Assembly: GCF_021729015.1 (NCBI RefSeq)
Contig: NZ_JAJQQZ010000001.1
Span: 682,001-746,000 of the forward strand
From: Halobacterium rubrum
GTDB taxonomy: Archaea > Halobacteriota > Halobacteria > Halobacteriales > Halobacteriaceae
Direction of reading: 5' to 3'
Length of the DNA: 64,000 bases
In this document: piece by piece, positions 53,876 to 61,207 of the stretch
How the letters are laid out: each line of letters opens with the position of its first letter
Numbering within the stretch: the stretch's first letter is position 1
Position numbers and translations under genes: made by a program
Notes under the pieces: generated by a model
What the model was told of the DNA's origin: nothing
The model's database searches: none
The model's input: the letters and a program-made list of their open reading frames with translations, nothing else

Positions 53876-54775
53876 ATGGGAGTCATCGAAATCGAGTCGC
53901 TCACGAAACGCTACGGCGACCTCACGGCGGTCGACGACCTCACCTTCGAGGTCGCGGACGGCGAGGTCTTCGGGTTCCTCGGGCCGAACGGCGCCGGCAA
54001 GACCACGGCCATCCGGACCCTGCTCGGGATGCAGGCGCCGACCGCCGGCAGCGTCCGCATCGACGGCCACGACACCACCGACGAGAACCAGCGCCTCGAG
54101 GCGCTCGCCGACACCGGCTTCCTCCCCAGCAACCCCCAGTTCGACCCGCAGGCGACGGGCCGCGAGATACTGGACCTCCACGAGTCCATCAAGGGCGGCA
54201 GCCGCCGCGACGAACTGCTGGAGCTGTTCGACCCGCCCCTGGACCGCGAAATCCGGGCGTACTCCACGGGGAACGTCCAGAAGCTCGGGCTCGTGCAGGC
54301 GTTCATGCACGACCCCGACGTGGTCGTCATGGACGAACCCACGTCCGGCCTCGACCCGCTGCTGGTCGCCCGGTTCAACGACTTCGTGCGCGCCGAACGC
54401 GAGCGCGGCGTCACCGTCCTCTTCTCCAGTCACGTCCTCAGCGAGGTGCGACGCGTCTGCGACCGGGTCGCCGTCATCCGGGACGGCGCCCTCGTCGCCG
54501 TCGAGGACGTCCAGACGCTGCTGGCGCGCAGCGGGAAGGTGGTGCGGGCGCGCGCCGACGGCAGCCTCCCCGACGACGCCTTCGACATCCCGGGTGTCGC
54601 CGACCGCACCGTCGAAGCCGACGGCGACGCCACCAGAGTCTCGTTCACGTACACCGGCAGCGTCGACGCGCTCGTCGACGAACTCGACCGCTACTCGCTG
54701 CTCGAGCTCGACGTCGAGGAGGCGCCCCTCGAGGACGTCTTCCTCCAGTTCTACGGGGGTGAGGCGAGTGCTTGA
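53876..54775 (+). CDS. ABC transporter ATP-binding protein
   Basis: This 299-aa ATPase has Walker A LGPNGAGKTTAIRTL, a signature-like YSTGNVQKLGLVQA (replacing LSGGQ), Walker B DVVVMDEPTSGLDPL and the switch SSHVLSEVRR. The last 80 residues are the extension seen in exporter ATPases of the ABC-2/NatA type. It overlaps the permease gene, and with the TetR-type regulator gene after it forms a three-gene operon for an exporter of unknown substrate. Confidence 0.93.
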   Translation: MGVIEIESLTKRYGDLTAVDDLTFEVADGEVFGFLGPNGAGKTTAIRTLLGMQAPTAGSVRIDGHDTTDENQRLEALADTGFLPSNPQFDPQATGREILDLHESIKGGSRRDELLELFDPPLDREIRAYSTGNVQKLGLVQAFMHDPDVVVMDEPTSGLDPLLVARFNDFVRAERERGVTVLFSSHVLSEVRRVCDRVAVIRDGALVAVEDVQTLLARSGKVVRARADGSLPDDAFDIPGVADRTVEADGDATRVSFTYTGSVDALVDELDRYSLLELDVEEAPLEDVFLQFYGGEASA

Positions 54776-55556
54776 ACTCGCCCGGTACGGCGCCCGCCGC
54801 CGCATCACCGGCGCGCTCGTGCTCGCCGCCGGCCTCTCCGCGTTCAGCGCGCTGTACGCGGCGTTCTTCCCGTCGGTCACCGAGGGCATCGACCTCGACC
54901 AGTACGCGGAGACGCTGCCCCCGGTGTTCGTCGAGGCGTTCGGCCTCCGGTCGCTGGGCACCATCGAGGGCTTTCTCGCCACCGAGCTCTACCAGTTCGC
55001 GTGGGTCATCCTGCTCGGACTCTACCTCGCGTACAGCGCGGCGTCGGTCGTCGCCAGCGACGTCGAGTCCAGCCGCATGGACCTCCTGCTGGCGCTGCCG
55101 GTGTCCCGCGCCCGCATCGTCGGTGAGTCGTTCCTCTCGCTCGTCCCGGGCATCGTCGTCATCAACGCCGTCGTCGCGGCGGTCACGTGGGCCGCTACCG
55201 GCTTCATCGGCCACCAGGTCGCTGCGGTCGACCTCGTCGCCGTCCACGCGCTGTCGCTGCCCTACCTGTTCGCGTGCGCCGGCATCGGGCTGGCGTTCAG
55301 TGTGACGCTGGACCGCGCGAGCCTCGCGCAGCGCGGCGCCGCCGGCACCGTCTTCTCGCTGTTCCTCGTGGAGACGCTCGTCACGAACACCGACTACTCG
55401 TGGGCCGGCGCGCTCGCCCCGCAGCGCTACTACGACCCGACCGCCGTCCTCGTCGACGGCGTCTACGACCTCGAGGGCGCCGCCGTCCTCGCGGCCGGGG
55501 CGCTGGTGCTGGTCCTCGCCAGCCAGTGGCACTTCACGCGGAGGGACGTCCAGTGA
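54759..55556 (+). CDS. ABC-2 type exporter permease
   Basis: The 265-aa product has six hydrophobic helices and follows the ABC-2 permease pattern (VVASDVESSRMDLLLALPVSRARIVGESFLSL links helices 2 and 3). The start is a GTG; 54759 (gtg agg cga) is preferred over 54768 since it gives the usual basic N-terminus before LELARYGARRRITGAL. Either overlaps the ATPase gene end at 54775. The stop overlaps the next gene by GTGA. Confidence 0.85.
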   Translation: MRRVLELARYGARRRITGALVLAAGLSAFSALYAAFFPSVTEGIDLDQYAETLPPVFVEAFGLRSLGTIEGFLATELYQFAWVILLGLYLAYSAASVVASDVESSRMDLLLALPVSRARIVGESFLSLVPGIVVINAVVAAVTWAATGFIGHQVAAVDLVAVHALSLPYLFACAGIGLAFSVTLDRASLAQRGAAGTVFSLFLVETLVTNTDYSWAGALAPQRYYDPTAVLVDGVYDLEGAAVLAAGALVLVLASQWHFTRRDVQ

Positions 55557-56209
55557 CCGGCGGCTTCAGCGACGACGAACGCCAGCGCGTCCGCGAGGCG
55601 CTGCTCGACGCGGGCCGCGAGCAGTTCGCGCGCTACGGCCTCGCGAAGACCACGGTCTCGGAGCTCGCCGACGCCGCCGGCATCGCCACGGGGACGTTCT
55701 ACTCGTTTTTCGACTCGAAGGAGCGCCTCTACTACGACGTCCTGCAGGAGCGCGCGGCCGACGGGTTCGCGGAGTTGACGGCCGCAATCGAGGCCGCCGA
55801 CGGCCCGGAGGCCGCCACGCGCGCGTTCCTCCAGACGGCGTTCGCGGTCGTCGAGGACGACTCGCTGCTCCGGAACGTCGTCTACGGCGAGGAGCGCCAG
55901 CGCCTCCTGCGGGTGCTCGACGACGACGAGCTCGCCGCGAACCGACGGCAGAACGTCTCCGTGCTGGCGCCCCACGTCGCGGACTGGCAGGACGCCGGGG
56001 TGGTCCGGGACGGCGACCCGGAGACGCTCGCGCTCGCCGTGCAGAGCGTCGGATTCGTCGTCGCGCACCGCGACGAGTTCGCCGACGACGCCCAGTACGA
56101 GGCGGTGCGGGACGCGCTCGTCGACATCGTCGCCGCCGGCCTCACCGACACGACGGGCTGCGAGGGCAAGCGTCCGAGCGACGGTGAGGACAGCACCTCG
56201 TCCCAGTAG
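55553..56209 (+). CDS. TetR/AcrR family transcriptional regulator
   Basis: This 218-aa regulator starts at a GTG inside the permease stop (GTGA). The N-terminal helix-turn-helix is typical: ALLDAGREQFARYGLAKTTVSELADAAGIATGTFYSFFDSKERLYYDVL. The C-terminal ligand domain is divergent. As the last gene of an exporter operon it probably represses that operon until a substrate binds. Its own product may recognise the spacer before 53876, where no obvious palindrome was seen. Confidence 0.9.
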   Translation: MTGGFSDDERQRVREALLDAGREQFARYGLAKTTVSELADAAGIATGTFYSFFDSKERLYYDVLQERAADGFAELTAAIEAADGPEAATRAFLQTAFAVVEDDSLLRNVVYGEERQRLLRVLDDDELAANRRQNVSVLAPHVADWQDAGVVRDGDPETLALAVQSVGFVVAHRDEFADDAQYEAVRDALVDIVAAGLTDTTGCEGKRPSDGEDSTSSQ

Positions 56210-56223
56210 CAGCGCTCGCTCCG

Positions 56224-56643
56224 TTACGGCCAGTCGTCGCGCTCGGGCTCCTCGGGAACGGCGTCGGGCTCGTCGTCGGTGGCGAGCTCCCAGTCGGCGT
56301 TCTCGGCGGCGTCCTCCAGCGTGAGGTACTCCCAGCCGACGTCCTCGGCGAGCTGTCGGTCCGCCTCGCTGGTGCCGACGAAGACGTGGCGCTCGGTGTC
56401 GAACTGGTCTCTGACGGACTCGAGGCTGTCCTTGCGGCTCTTCGGGCCGGAGAAGAAGTCCTGGCGGATGCGGCGCTTGCGCGTGAAGTTGGTGACGACG
56501 TACGTCGGTTCGTCGGAGACGACGCCGACGTACTCGGTCCACTGGCGGGCGCCAGCGAACGCGGTCCCGGGCTTGGCGAGTTCCTTGAGCGCGGACAGCT
56601 CGAACGCGAGTGTCATGTCCGTGCTCCCGCCGGATTGGCTCAT
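56224..56643 (-). CDS. Conserved haloarchaeal protein (DUF7124-like)
   Basis: The 139-aa protein reads as one compact alpha/beta domain (MTLAFELSALKELAKPGTAFAGARQWTEYVGVVSD, RRIRQDFFSGPKSRKDSLESVRDQFDTERHVFVGTSEADRQLAEDVGWEYLTLEDAAENADW) with an acidic Pro-rich tail. I recall related haloarchaeal proteins labelled DUF7124, without known function. An alternative start is the internal Met of STDMTLAFEL. It is convergent with the tetR gene. Confidence 0.7.
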   Translation of the reverse strand: MSQSGGSTDMTLAFELSALKELAKPGTAFAGARQWTEYVGVVSDEPTYVVTNFTRKRRIRQDFFSGPKSRKDSLESVRDQFDTERHVFVGTSEADRQLAEDVGWEYLTLEDAAENADWELATDDEPDAVPEEPERDDWP

Positions 56644-56713
56644 GGCGGGAGGTCGGGCACGGACGGGAAAAACGGCTTCGGTTGGGGTAGGGGTCTGGGA
56701 CTCGGACCGCGGG

Positions 56714-56947
56714 TCAGCGCGCGACGGTGATGCGGTAGTAGCCGGTGAACTTTACGACCTCGCCGTCCGTGAACGCCGCCGCCGCCTCGTCGTCGAGGGA
56801 GACGGCGCCGTCCGTGGCTGCCTCGTGGAGCACGTCCTGTGCGTGGTCGTCGAGTTCGTCGAAGTCCCGGACTGGCGCGTGGACGCCGCCGTCGGTGGCG
56901 GCCGCGCCGAGGGACTCGGCCTCTGTGGCGTGGATCGTTGGGTTCAT
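56714..56947 (-). CDS. Small acidic haloarchaeal protein
   Basis: This 77-aa protein (MNPTIHATEAESL ... EVVKFTGYYRITVAR) is acidic, with a likely short beta-sheet C-terminus and no cysteine, signal or membrane helix. I do not recognise the family. The start at 56947 is an ATG; ten further codons upstream are open but have basic residues unlike the rest. A minus-strand TATA-like element (GTTTAA near 56990) lies upstream. Confidence 0.62.
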   Translation of the reverse strand: MNPTIHATEAESLGAAATDGGVHAPVRDFDELDDHAQDVLHEAATDGAVSLDDEAAAAFTDGEVVKFTGYYRITVAR

Positions 56948-57109
56948 CCGGTCACCGGCACTCTTGTGCCATGCCAACGTATGCCACGGTTTAACTTAAA
57001 CTTACCGGGGGAGTTGACCGTATCGACCAGCGCAGCCGCTGCGAATCCGGGAGTACCGCAGTAGAGTCGTACGCGAGAAGCGAGTCTGGCGACGGCGGAC
57101 GGTTCGGCG

Positions 57110-58363
57110 CTACTGCTGGGTCGCAGTCGCCAGCTCCTCGACCTCGAAGTTCTCCTGCAGGAGGACGTCCTGCTGGTCCGCGACGACGGCCTCGTCTTTG
57201 ATGAGCTGCTTGTACTTCGACTGCGGCGCGAGGTTCCCGATGAGCACGCCGCCGATGAGCTGGCCGTCCTTGAACGTCAGGCGGCGCCACTCGTTGCCGC
57301 CGTAGTGGCGCTCGCAGGACTCGTCGCCCATCGTCGGGAAGCCAAACGAGAGGAACGGGAAGTCGAAGTGCGTGATGGAGTACGACGACACCCAGCGGAA
57401 CGGCTCCACGTCCACGTCGTGGCCGCTGTCGGCGAGCATCGTCTTCCCGGCGAGCGCGCCCTGCTGTTTCGCGGAGCCCCACGAGCCGTTCTGCGCGCGC
57501 TCGTCGAGGATGGTGTCCCAGTACTGGGTGATGTCACCGGCCGCGTAGACGTCGTCGACGTCCGTCCGCATGTACTCGTCGACGTGCACGCCGTTCTCGA
57601 TGGTAACGTCCGTGTCCTGGAGGATTTCGACGTTGAAGTCGAGGCCGATGGCGACGCCGACGAAGTCCGACTCGTGGCGGTCGCCGTTGCCGTCGACGGT
57701 CGCGACGACCTCGCCGTCGTCGTTCGTCTCGAAACGGCCCGCGCCGGACTCGAAGACGGGCTCGACGCCCTTCTCGCGGAGCCCCTCGTGGATGATTTCG
57801 GCGCCCTCCTCGCTGAGCGCGTACCGCCACCAGCGGTTCCCGCGCATCAGGTACTTCGCGTCCACGTCCTGCCCGCCGCAGATGGCCGCCAGGTCGATGC
57901 CCAGCAGGCCCGCGCCGACGACGACGCCCGTGTCGGCTTCCTCGGCGTGCTCGCGGATGCCGCGCGCGTCCTCGAACGTCCAGAAGTGGTGGACGCCCTC
58001 CGCGTCCGAGTTCTCCACGGGGAGCTGGTTCGGCGTGCCGCCCGCCGCGACCAGCAGCTTGTCGTAGTCGATCTCGTCGCCCTCGTGGGTCTCGATGGTG
58101 TGCGCGTCGGGGTTGACGTCGGTGACGAGCGTGTTCAGCCGGATGTCGATGTCGCGCTCGTCGTACCAGTCCGGGTCGTGGATGCTGATGGGGGCCTCCG
58201 GGAGCTTGCCCTTCGCGAACTCCTTGATGAGAATGCGGTTGTACAGGGTCTCGCCCTCGTCGGTGACGACGGTGACGTCGGCCTCTGGCGCCTCCTCGTG
58301 GATGGCCTCGGCCGCGGAACTGCCCGCGATGCCGTCGCCGATTATCACGTACGACTCGCTCAT
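57110..58363 (-). CDS. FAD/NAD(P)-dependent pyridine nucleotide-disulfide oxidoreductase family protein
   Basis: The 417-aa flavoprotein opens YVIIGDGIAGSSAAEAIHEEAP (FAD Rossmann loop), has a second nucleotide loop GVVVGAGLLGIDLAAI (NAD(P)H), and DVYAAGDITQYWD as the second FAD motif. The redox-active Cys pair of dithiol reductases is absent, so it resembles rubredoxin/nitrite-reductase-type or ferredoxin reductases. An acceptor gene is not adjacent. It is divergent from the Q-rich/Hsp20 operon across a 344-nt spacer. Confidence 0.9.
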   Translation of the reverse strand: MSESYVIIGDGIAGSSAAEAIHEEAPEADVTVVTDEGETLYNRILIKEFAKGKLPEAPISIHDPDWYDERDIDIRLNTLVTDVNPDAHTIETHEGDEIDYDKLLVAAGGTPNQLPVENSDAEGVHHFWTFEDARGIREHAEEADTGVVVGAGLLGIDLAAICGGQDVDAKYLMRGNRWWRYALSEEGAEIIHEGLREKGVEPVFESGAGRFETNDDGEVVATVDGNGDRHESDFVGVAIGLDFNVEILQDTDVTIENGVHVDEYMRTDVDDVYAAGDITQYWDTILDERAQNGSWGSAKQQGALAGKTMLADSGHDVDVEPFRWVSSYSITHFDFPFLSFGFPTMGDESCERHYGGNEWRRLTFKDGQLIGGVLIGNLAPQSKYKQLIKDEAVVADQQDVLLQENFEVEELATATQQ

Positions 58364-58707
58364 ACTCGGGGGTCACGCCTTCAGGGTTGAAGTGGGTTGC
58401 TATCTCCTCGGCGCCCGGATTTCGGCAGGCTCGCGTCTTTGTAAACCGTTGTCTATGAGCACGACCTGGCGAGGTTAGTCGTGGTGAATCGTCTCGTGGC
58501 GGCTGCGAGTAGGGGGGTCTTGCACCTCGGTAGGGTCGGGCAGTCTCAGCCGGTCCACGAGCCAGTGGGATTCGACGGGGCGCCCGCGTACGCCGGTAAT
58601 CACGTGCTAGAAGCGCTGTCGTGGTTGAATTCGCCTGAACTATCGGCGCGCTTTATCACCAATCGCGTTGACGGTTCGACTGTCCCGCTGCCAGGGACGG
58701 AACACCA
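58364..58707. other. 344-nt intergenic region upstream of the Q-rich/Hsp20 operon
   Basis: No gene is supported here. Two TATA-like elements are visible: TTTGTAAAC at 58438-58446 and CTTTATC at 58651-58657. The nearer one would start a transcript about 30 nt before the Q-rich ATG at 58708. The farther one could drive an unseen RNA or an upstream start. No tRNA or hairpin terminator was found. The open frames across the spacer merely run on as shadows of the Q-rich gene. Confidence 0.5.
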
Positions 58708-59706
58708 ATGCAAGACCAGCCAAGCTTCCAGCAGCCGCAGCTATCGCGAGCCGAACAGTACACGGGACCGACCAGTCAGGTCGCGGGCAACCGGCAACCG
58801 CAGGCCGCCCAGCAGCACGGGCAGATCGCCCAGCAGCCCCAGCAGTTCGCCGGCGGACAGTCGCCACAGCAGTCCGGGATGGAGCCGCAGGCACAGCAGC
58901 CACAGTTCCAGGCCGGCCAACAGCAGCAGCCGCTGCAACAGCAGCCGCCGCAACAGCAGTTCCAGGGTAGCCAGCAGCCACCACAACAGGGCGCCAGCGG
59001 GCAGGTGCCATCGCAGGCCGCAGCCGGCCAGCAGCAGGCACCCCAGCAGGACCTGTCGAAGCGCCAGTTCCAGCAGGCCCAGCCGGAGGGCCAGCTCCAG
59101 GGGACGATCCAGCAGCCGGAGATCCGTCGCCAGGAGGCTGCAGGCCAGAACCAGATTGAACAGCAGCCGGCGTCTCCGGTCGGGCAGCAGCAGCAGCCGG
59201 CGTCTCCGGTCGGGCAGCAGCAGCAGCCGGCGTCTCCGGTCGGACAGAAGCAGCAGCCCCAGTCCCAGCCGCAGCAGCAGCAGCCCATCGGCTCCGGGAT
59301 GCCGTCGACTGGCGCCCCGCAGCAGCCGATGACGGAGGGAATCGGCAAGCAGGCCGGGATGCAGTCCCCACAGATTTCGTTCAGCTCCCCGTCCGAGCAG
59401 GGGCAGGCCGTCGGCGGCCAGCCCGGCCAGCAGACCACCGGACAGGAGCCGGTTCGGCAGTACGTCGAGACCGCCGACACGAAGCTGCTCGCGGACACGC
59501 TCGCGCGCCGGGTCGGGCTGACGAGCCAGCAGCTCGCGCAGGTCGTCCCGCAGCTCGACGTCGTGCTCCGGAGCCAGCAGCACGGCGCCGGACAGTCCAC
59601 GATCTCCCAGCAGCCGACCGGCAAGCAGCCGATCGGCCAGCAGGCCGCGATGGGCGTCCAACAGCCGGTGACCCAGCCGCAGTCCCCCGTGACTCAGCAG
59701 CGATGA
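58708..59706 (+). CDS. Glutamine-rich low-complexity (prion-like) protein
   Basis: The 332-aa protein is dominated by Gln, with Pro, Gly, Ser and Ala, in QQ, QQQP and QPQQ runs over most of its length; Asp/Glu are rare, opposite to the usual haloarchaeal acid bias. A 10-residue unit QQPASPVGQQ is repeated three times in tandem. The one ordered-looking segment is at about residues 250-295 (YVETADTKLLADTLARRVGLTSQQLAQVVPQLDVVL), predicted helical. No signal or membrane helix. It overlaps the hsp20 gene by ATGA. I know no named family. Disordered, condensate- or aggregate-forming behaviour is inferred. Confidence 0.8.
   Translation: MQDQPSFQQPQLSRAEQYTGPTSQVAGNRQPQAAQQHGQIAQQPQQFAGGQSPQQSGMEPQAQQPQFQAGQQQQPLQQQPPQQQFQGSQQPPQQGASGQVPSQAAAGQQQAPQQDLSKRQFQQAQPEGQLQGTIQQPEIRRQEAAGQNQIEQQPASPVGQQQQPASPVGQQQQPASPVGQKQQPQSQPQQQQPIGSGMPSTGAPQQPMTEGIGKQAGMQSPQISFSSPSEQGQAVGGQPGQQTTGQEPVRQYVETADTKLLADTLARRVGLTSQQLAQVVPQLDVVLRSQQHGAGQSTISQQPTGKQPIGQQAAMGVQQPVTQPQSPVTQQR
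59161..59250 (+). repeat. Three tandem 30-bp units within the Q-rich gene
   Basis: Units at 59161-59190, 59191-59220 and 59221-59250 each begin cagcagccggcgtctccggt. The first two are identical; the third differs near its end (CGGACAGAAG for CGGGCAGCAG). Each codes for QQPASPVGQQ (the last ends GQK). The near identity points to recent expansion by slippage or unequal recombination. Confidence 0.92.
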
Positions 59707-60200
59707 GCTACGACCCACGAACTGACCCGGGCGTCCCGCGCGCGGCGGCCGCCTGGAACGCGACCGGACCGACGACTACCGGACCCGTAGCCCCCGCGAC
59801 GCCACAGCAGTCCGCGGGCGTCGGCGCCGGCCAGCAGCAGGCCGAGGCCGTCGAGTACCAGCCGCCGGCCGCGGCGACGCCGAACATCGACGTCGTCGAG
59901 TCCGACCAGGAGATCGTCGTGTTGCTCGACGCACCCGGGTTCGAGGAGGACCACATCACCGTCCACGCGGACGCGAACAACCTCTACGTCACCGCCGACC
60001 GGTCGGACGACCCGGCGGTCGGCTCGGAGAGCGGCGAGCGCACGCTCCTTCACGAGCGACCGGTGCGCATCGAGCGCGCCATCACGCTGCCCGGGCACAT
60101 CGACCCCGAGCAGGCCACCGCCGAACACGAGAACGGCGTCTGCCGCATCACCGTGCCGAAAGACGAGGAAGAGCGCCGACACGAGATCGCCTTCCAGTAG
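59703..60200 (+). CDS. Small heat-shock protein, Hsp20/alpha-crystallin family
   Basis: The 165-aa chaperone has a long N-terminal arm (about 58 residues) that is Ala/Pro/Gln-rich (TPQQSAGVGAGQQQAEAVEYQPP), then the alpha-crystallin domain (NIDVVESDQEIVVLLDAPGFEEDHITVHADANNLYVTADR ... LPGHIDPEQATAEHENGVCRITVPK). The C-terminal I-x-I anchor motif of many Hsp20s is not obvious; the end reads RRHEIAFQ. The ATG overlaps the preceding Q-rich stop (ATGA). The Gln-rich arm shares composition with that neighbour, so direct interaction is plausible. Confidence 0.92.
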   Translation: MSYDPRTDPGVPRAAAAWNATGPTTTGPVAPATPQQSAGVGAGQQQAEAVEYQPPAAATPNIDVVESDQEIVVLLDAPGFEEDHITVHADANNLYVTADRSDDPAVGSESGERTLLHERPVRIERAITLPGHIDPEQATAEHENGVCRITVPKDEEERRHEIAFQ

Positions 60201-60283
60201 GTCACCCGAACGCTCCGATTTTTCGACGCGGCCGGCCCGCTACTGGTAAGCACACCCACACGAGGCGAAACGGTCTTAGTAGC

Positions 60284-60338
60284 CCGGGCGTTACGGCTGC
60301 CAGAGCCCGGTAACCGCGGCTTACGCGGGCCGGCAGCC
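60284..60338 (+). promoter_or_regulatory. Strong hairpin with an alternative stem just before a small ORF
   Basis: GGCTGCC (60295-60301) pairs with GGCAGCC (60332-60338), then CCCG with CGGG and GTAA with TTAC, giving about 15 pairs around a seven-base loop; the stem ends 5 nt before the ATG at 60344. A competing stem, CCGGGC (60284-60289) with GCCCGG (60305-60310), cannot coexist with it. Mutually exclusive stems beside a start codon resemble an RNA switch or attenuator. It could also be a DNA-level operator if transcription starts inside it. Confidence 0.45.
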
Positions 60339-60343
60339 AACCG

Positions 60344-60541
60344 ATGTCACAGGATTACCGACTCGTCTCAGAACTCGTCCGTCCCGGCGACAGCCTCCCC
60401 TGCCCCGAGGACGCCGACCCAGTCGTGCAACCCACCGGCCACCCGGGACTGGTACGAATCACCTACCTGAAAGAAGTGACGCGCGTGCCGTTCGCCGCGA
60501 GCCACGACGAGGACGACGCCGACCTCGCGTACGTCGAGTAA
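60344..60541 (+). CDS. Small conserved-looking protein, unknown
   Basis: This 65-aa acidic protein (MSQDYRLVSELVRPG ... ITYLKEVTRVPFAASHDEDDADLAYVE) has no cysteine pair, signal or helix. Codon composition is normal for the chromosome. The open frame starts 5 nt after the strong hairpin, 143 nt downstream of hsp20. Function unknown; an independent transcript is likely given the hairpin. Confidence 0.6.
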   Translation: MSQDYRLVSELVRPGDSLPCPEDADPVVQPTGHPGLVRITYLKEVTRVPFAASHDEDDADLAYVE

Positions 60542-60634
60542 CCACCTCCTACGCGCAGCCAGCGGCGCGCTCGGCGACGAGCAGCGAGTGTCGCTGTCGG
60601 GACGTTCTTGAGGGCAGGTCTCCTACGGGCAGGC

Positions 60635-61207
60635 ATGAAACTCCGCCAGAACGTCCGGCACTTCGCGTCGAAGAAGGCCCTGGAGGTCCCGGGCCTGCGG
60701 GACGTGGTCAACGACAAGCTCGTCGACCTCCACACGAGCATCTTCCTCGACAAGGCGCCCGAGGAGCGCCGCGAGGAGCGCCGCGACCACCTCGACGGCT
60801 TCTTCGACGCGACGATGGACATGTACCTGACCGCTCTGCAGGCGGGCTACCCGGAGGCGGAGGCCCGAGAGATGACGCACATCGTCGCCAACTTCGATTT
60901 CTACAACCACGGCTGGGCGGCGATGATGGAGTTCCCCGCGGACGAACTCGGCGAGCACTACGAGCGGTACGCGGCGTTCTTCGACGAGCACGGCGTCAGC
61001 ATCGACGACCCGCTCGGCGAGTTCCGGCCGGCCGACGGTATCCCCGACGCGCCGGCGACCCCCGAGAAGCTCGAGGACGCCGAGTTCGAGAACGCCGCCG
61101 CCGGCTACGAGGACGACGTCTACGTCGAGACCGAGGACGGCGTCCAGCAGGGCGGCGCCGACGAGCCGGACGACGTCGACCCCGAGGACAGCCCGTTCGC
61201 CGGCTAG
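60635..61207 (+). CDS. Conserved haloarchaeal protein, DUF6149-like
   Basis: The 190-aa protein is helical in its first two thirds (KLRQNVRHFASKKALEVPGLRDVVNDKLVDLHTSIFLDKAPEERREERRDHLDGFFDATMDMYLTALQAG), with IVANFDFYNHGWAAMMEFPADELGEHYERY as the most conserved-looking part, then a long acidic tail. I recall this as haloarchaeal DUF6149; function unknown. The ATG at 60635 is preferred over the longer frame. Its stop overlaps that of the convergent hydrolase gene. Confidence 0.78.
   Translation: MKLRQNVRHFASKKALEVPGLRDVVNDKLVDLHTSIFLDKAPEERREERRDHLDGFFDATMDMYLTALQAGYPEAEAREMTHIVANFDFYNHGWAAMMEFPADELGEHYERYAAFFDEHGVSIDDPLGEFRPADGIPDAPATPEKLEDAEFENAAAGYEDDVYVETEDGVQQGGADEPDDVDPEDSPFAG

Noticed and set aside
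58481-59332. Long plus-strand frame of 283 codons over the Q-rich gene, with Arg/Ser-rich translation
   Set aside because: It runs through the intergenic region and then in the wrong frame of the Q-rich gene; the composition is that of a shadow, and no start signal supports it.
58640-59718. Several long minus-strand frames opposite the Q-rich gene, some rich in Leu or Cys
   Set aside because: They arise from CAG/CAA repeats read backwards. No promoter or conserved motif supports them, and the plus-strand frame continues into a real hsp20 by overlap.
60281-60343. Possible tRNA in the structured leader before 60344
   Set aside because: The stems do not form a cloverleaf, with no D-arm or T-arm consensus (no GTTCRAATC); it is a simple hairpin with an alternative stem.
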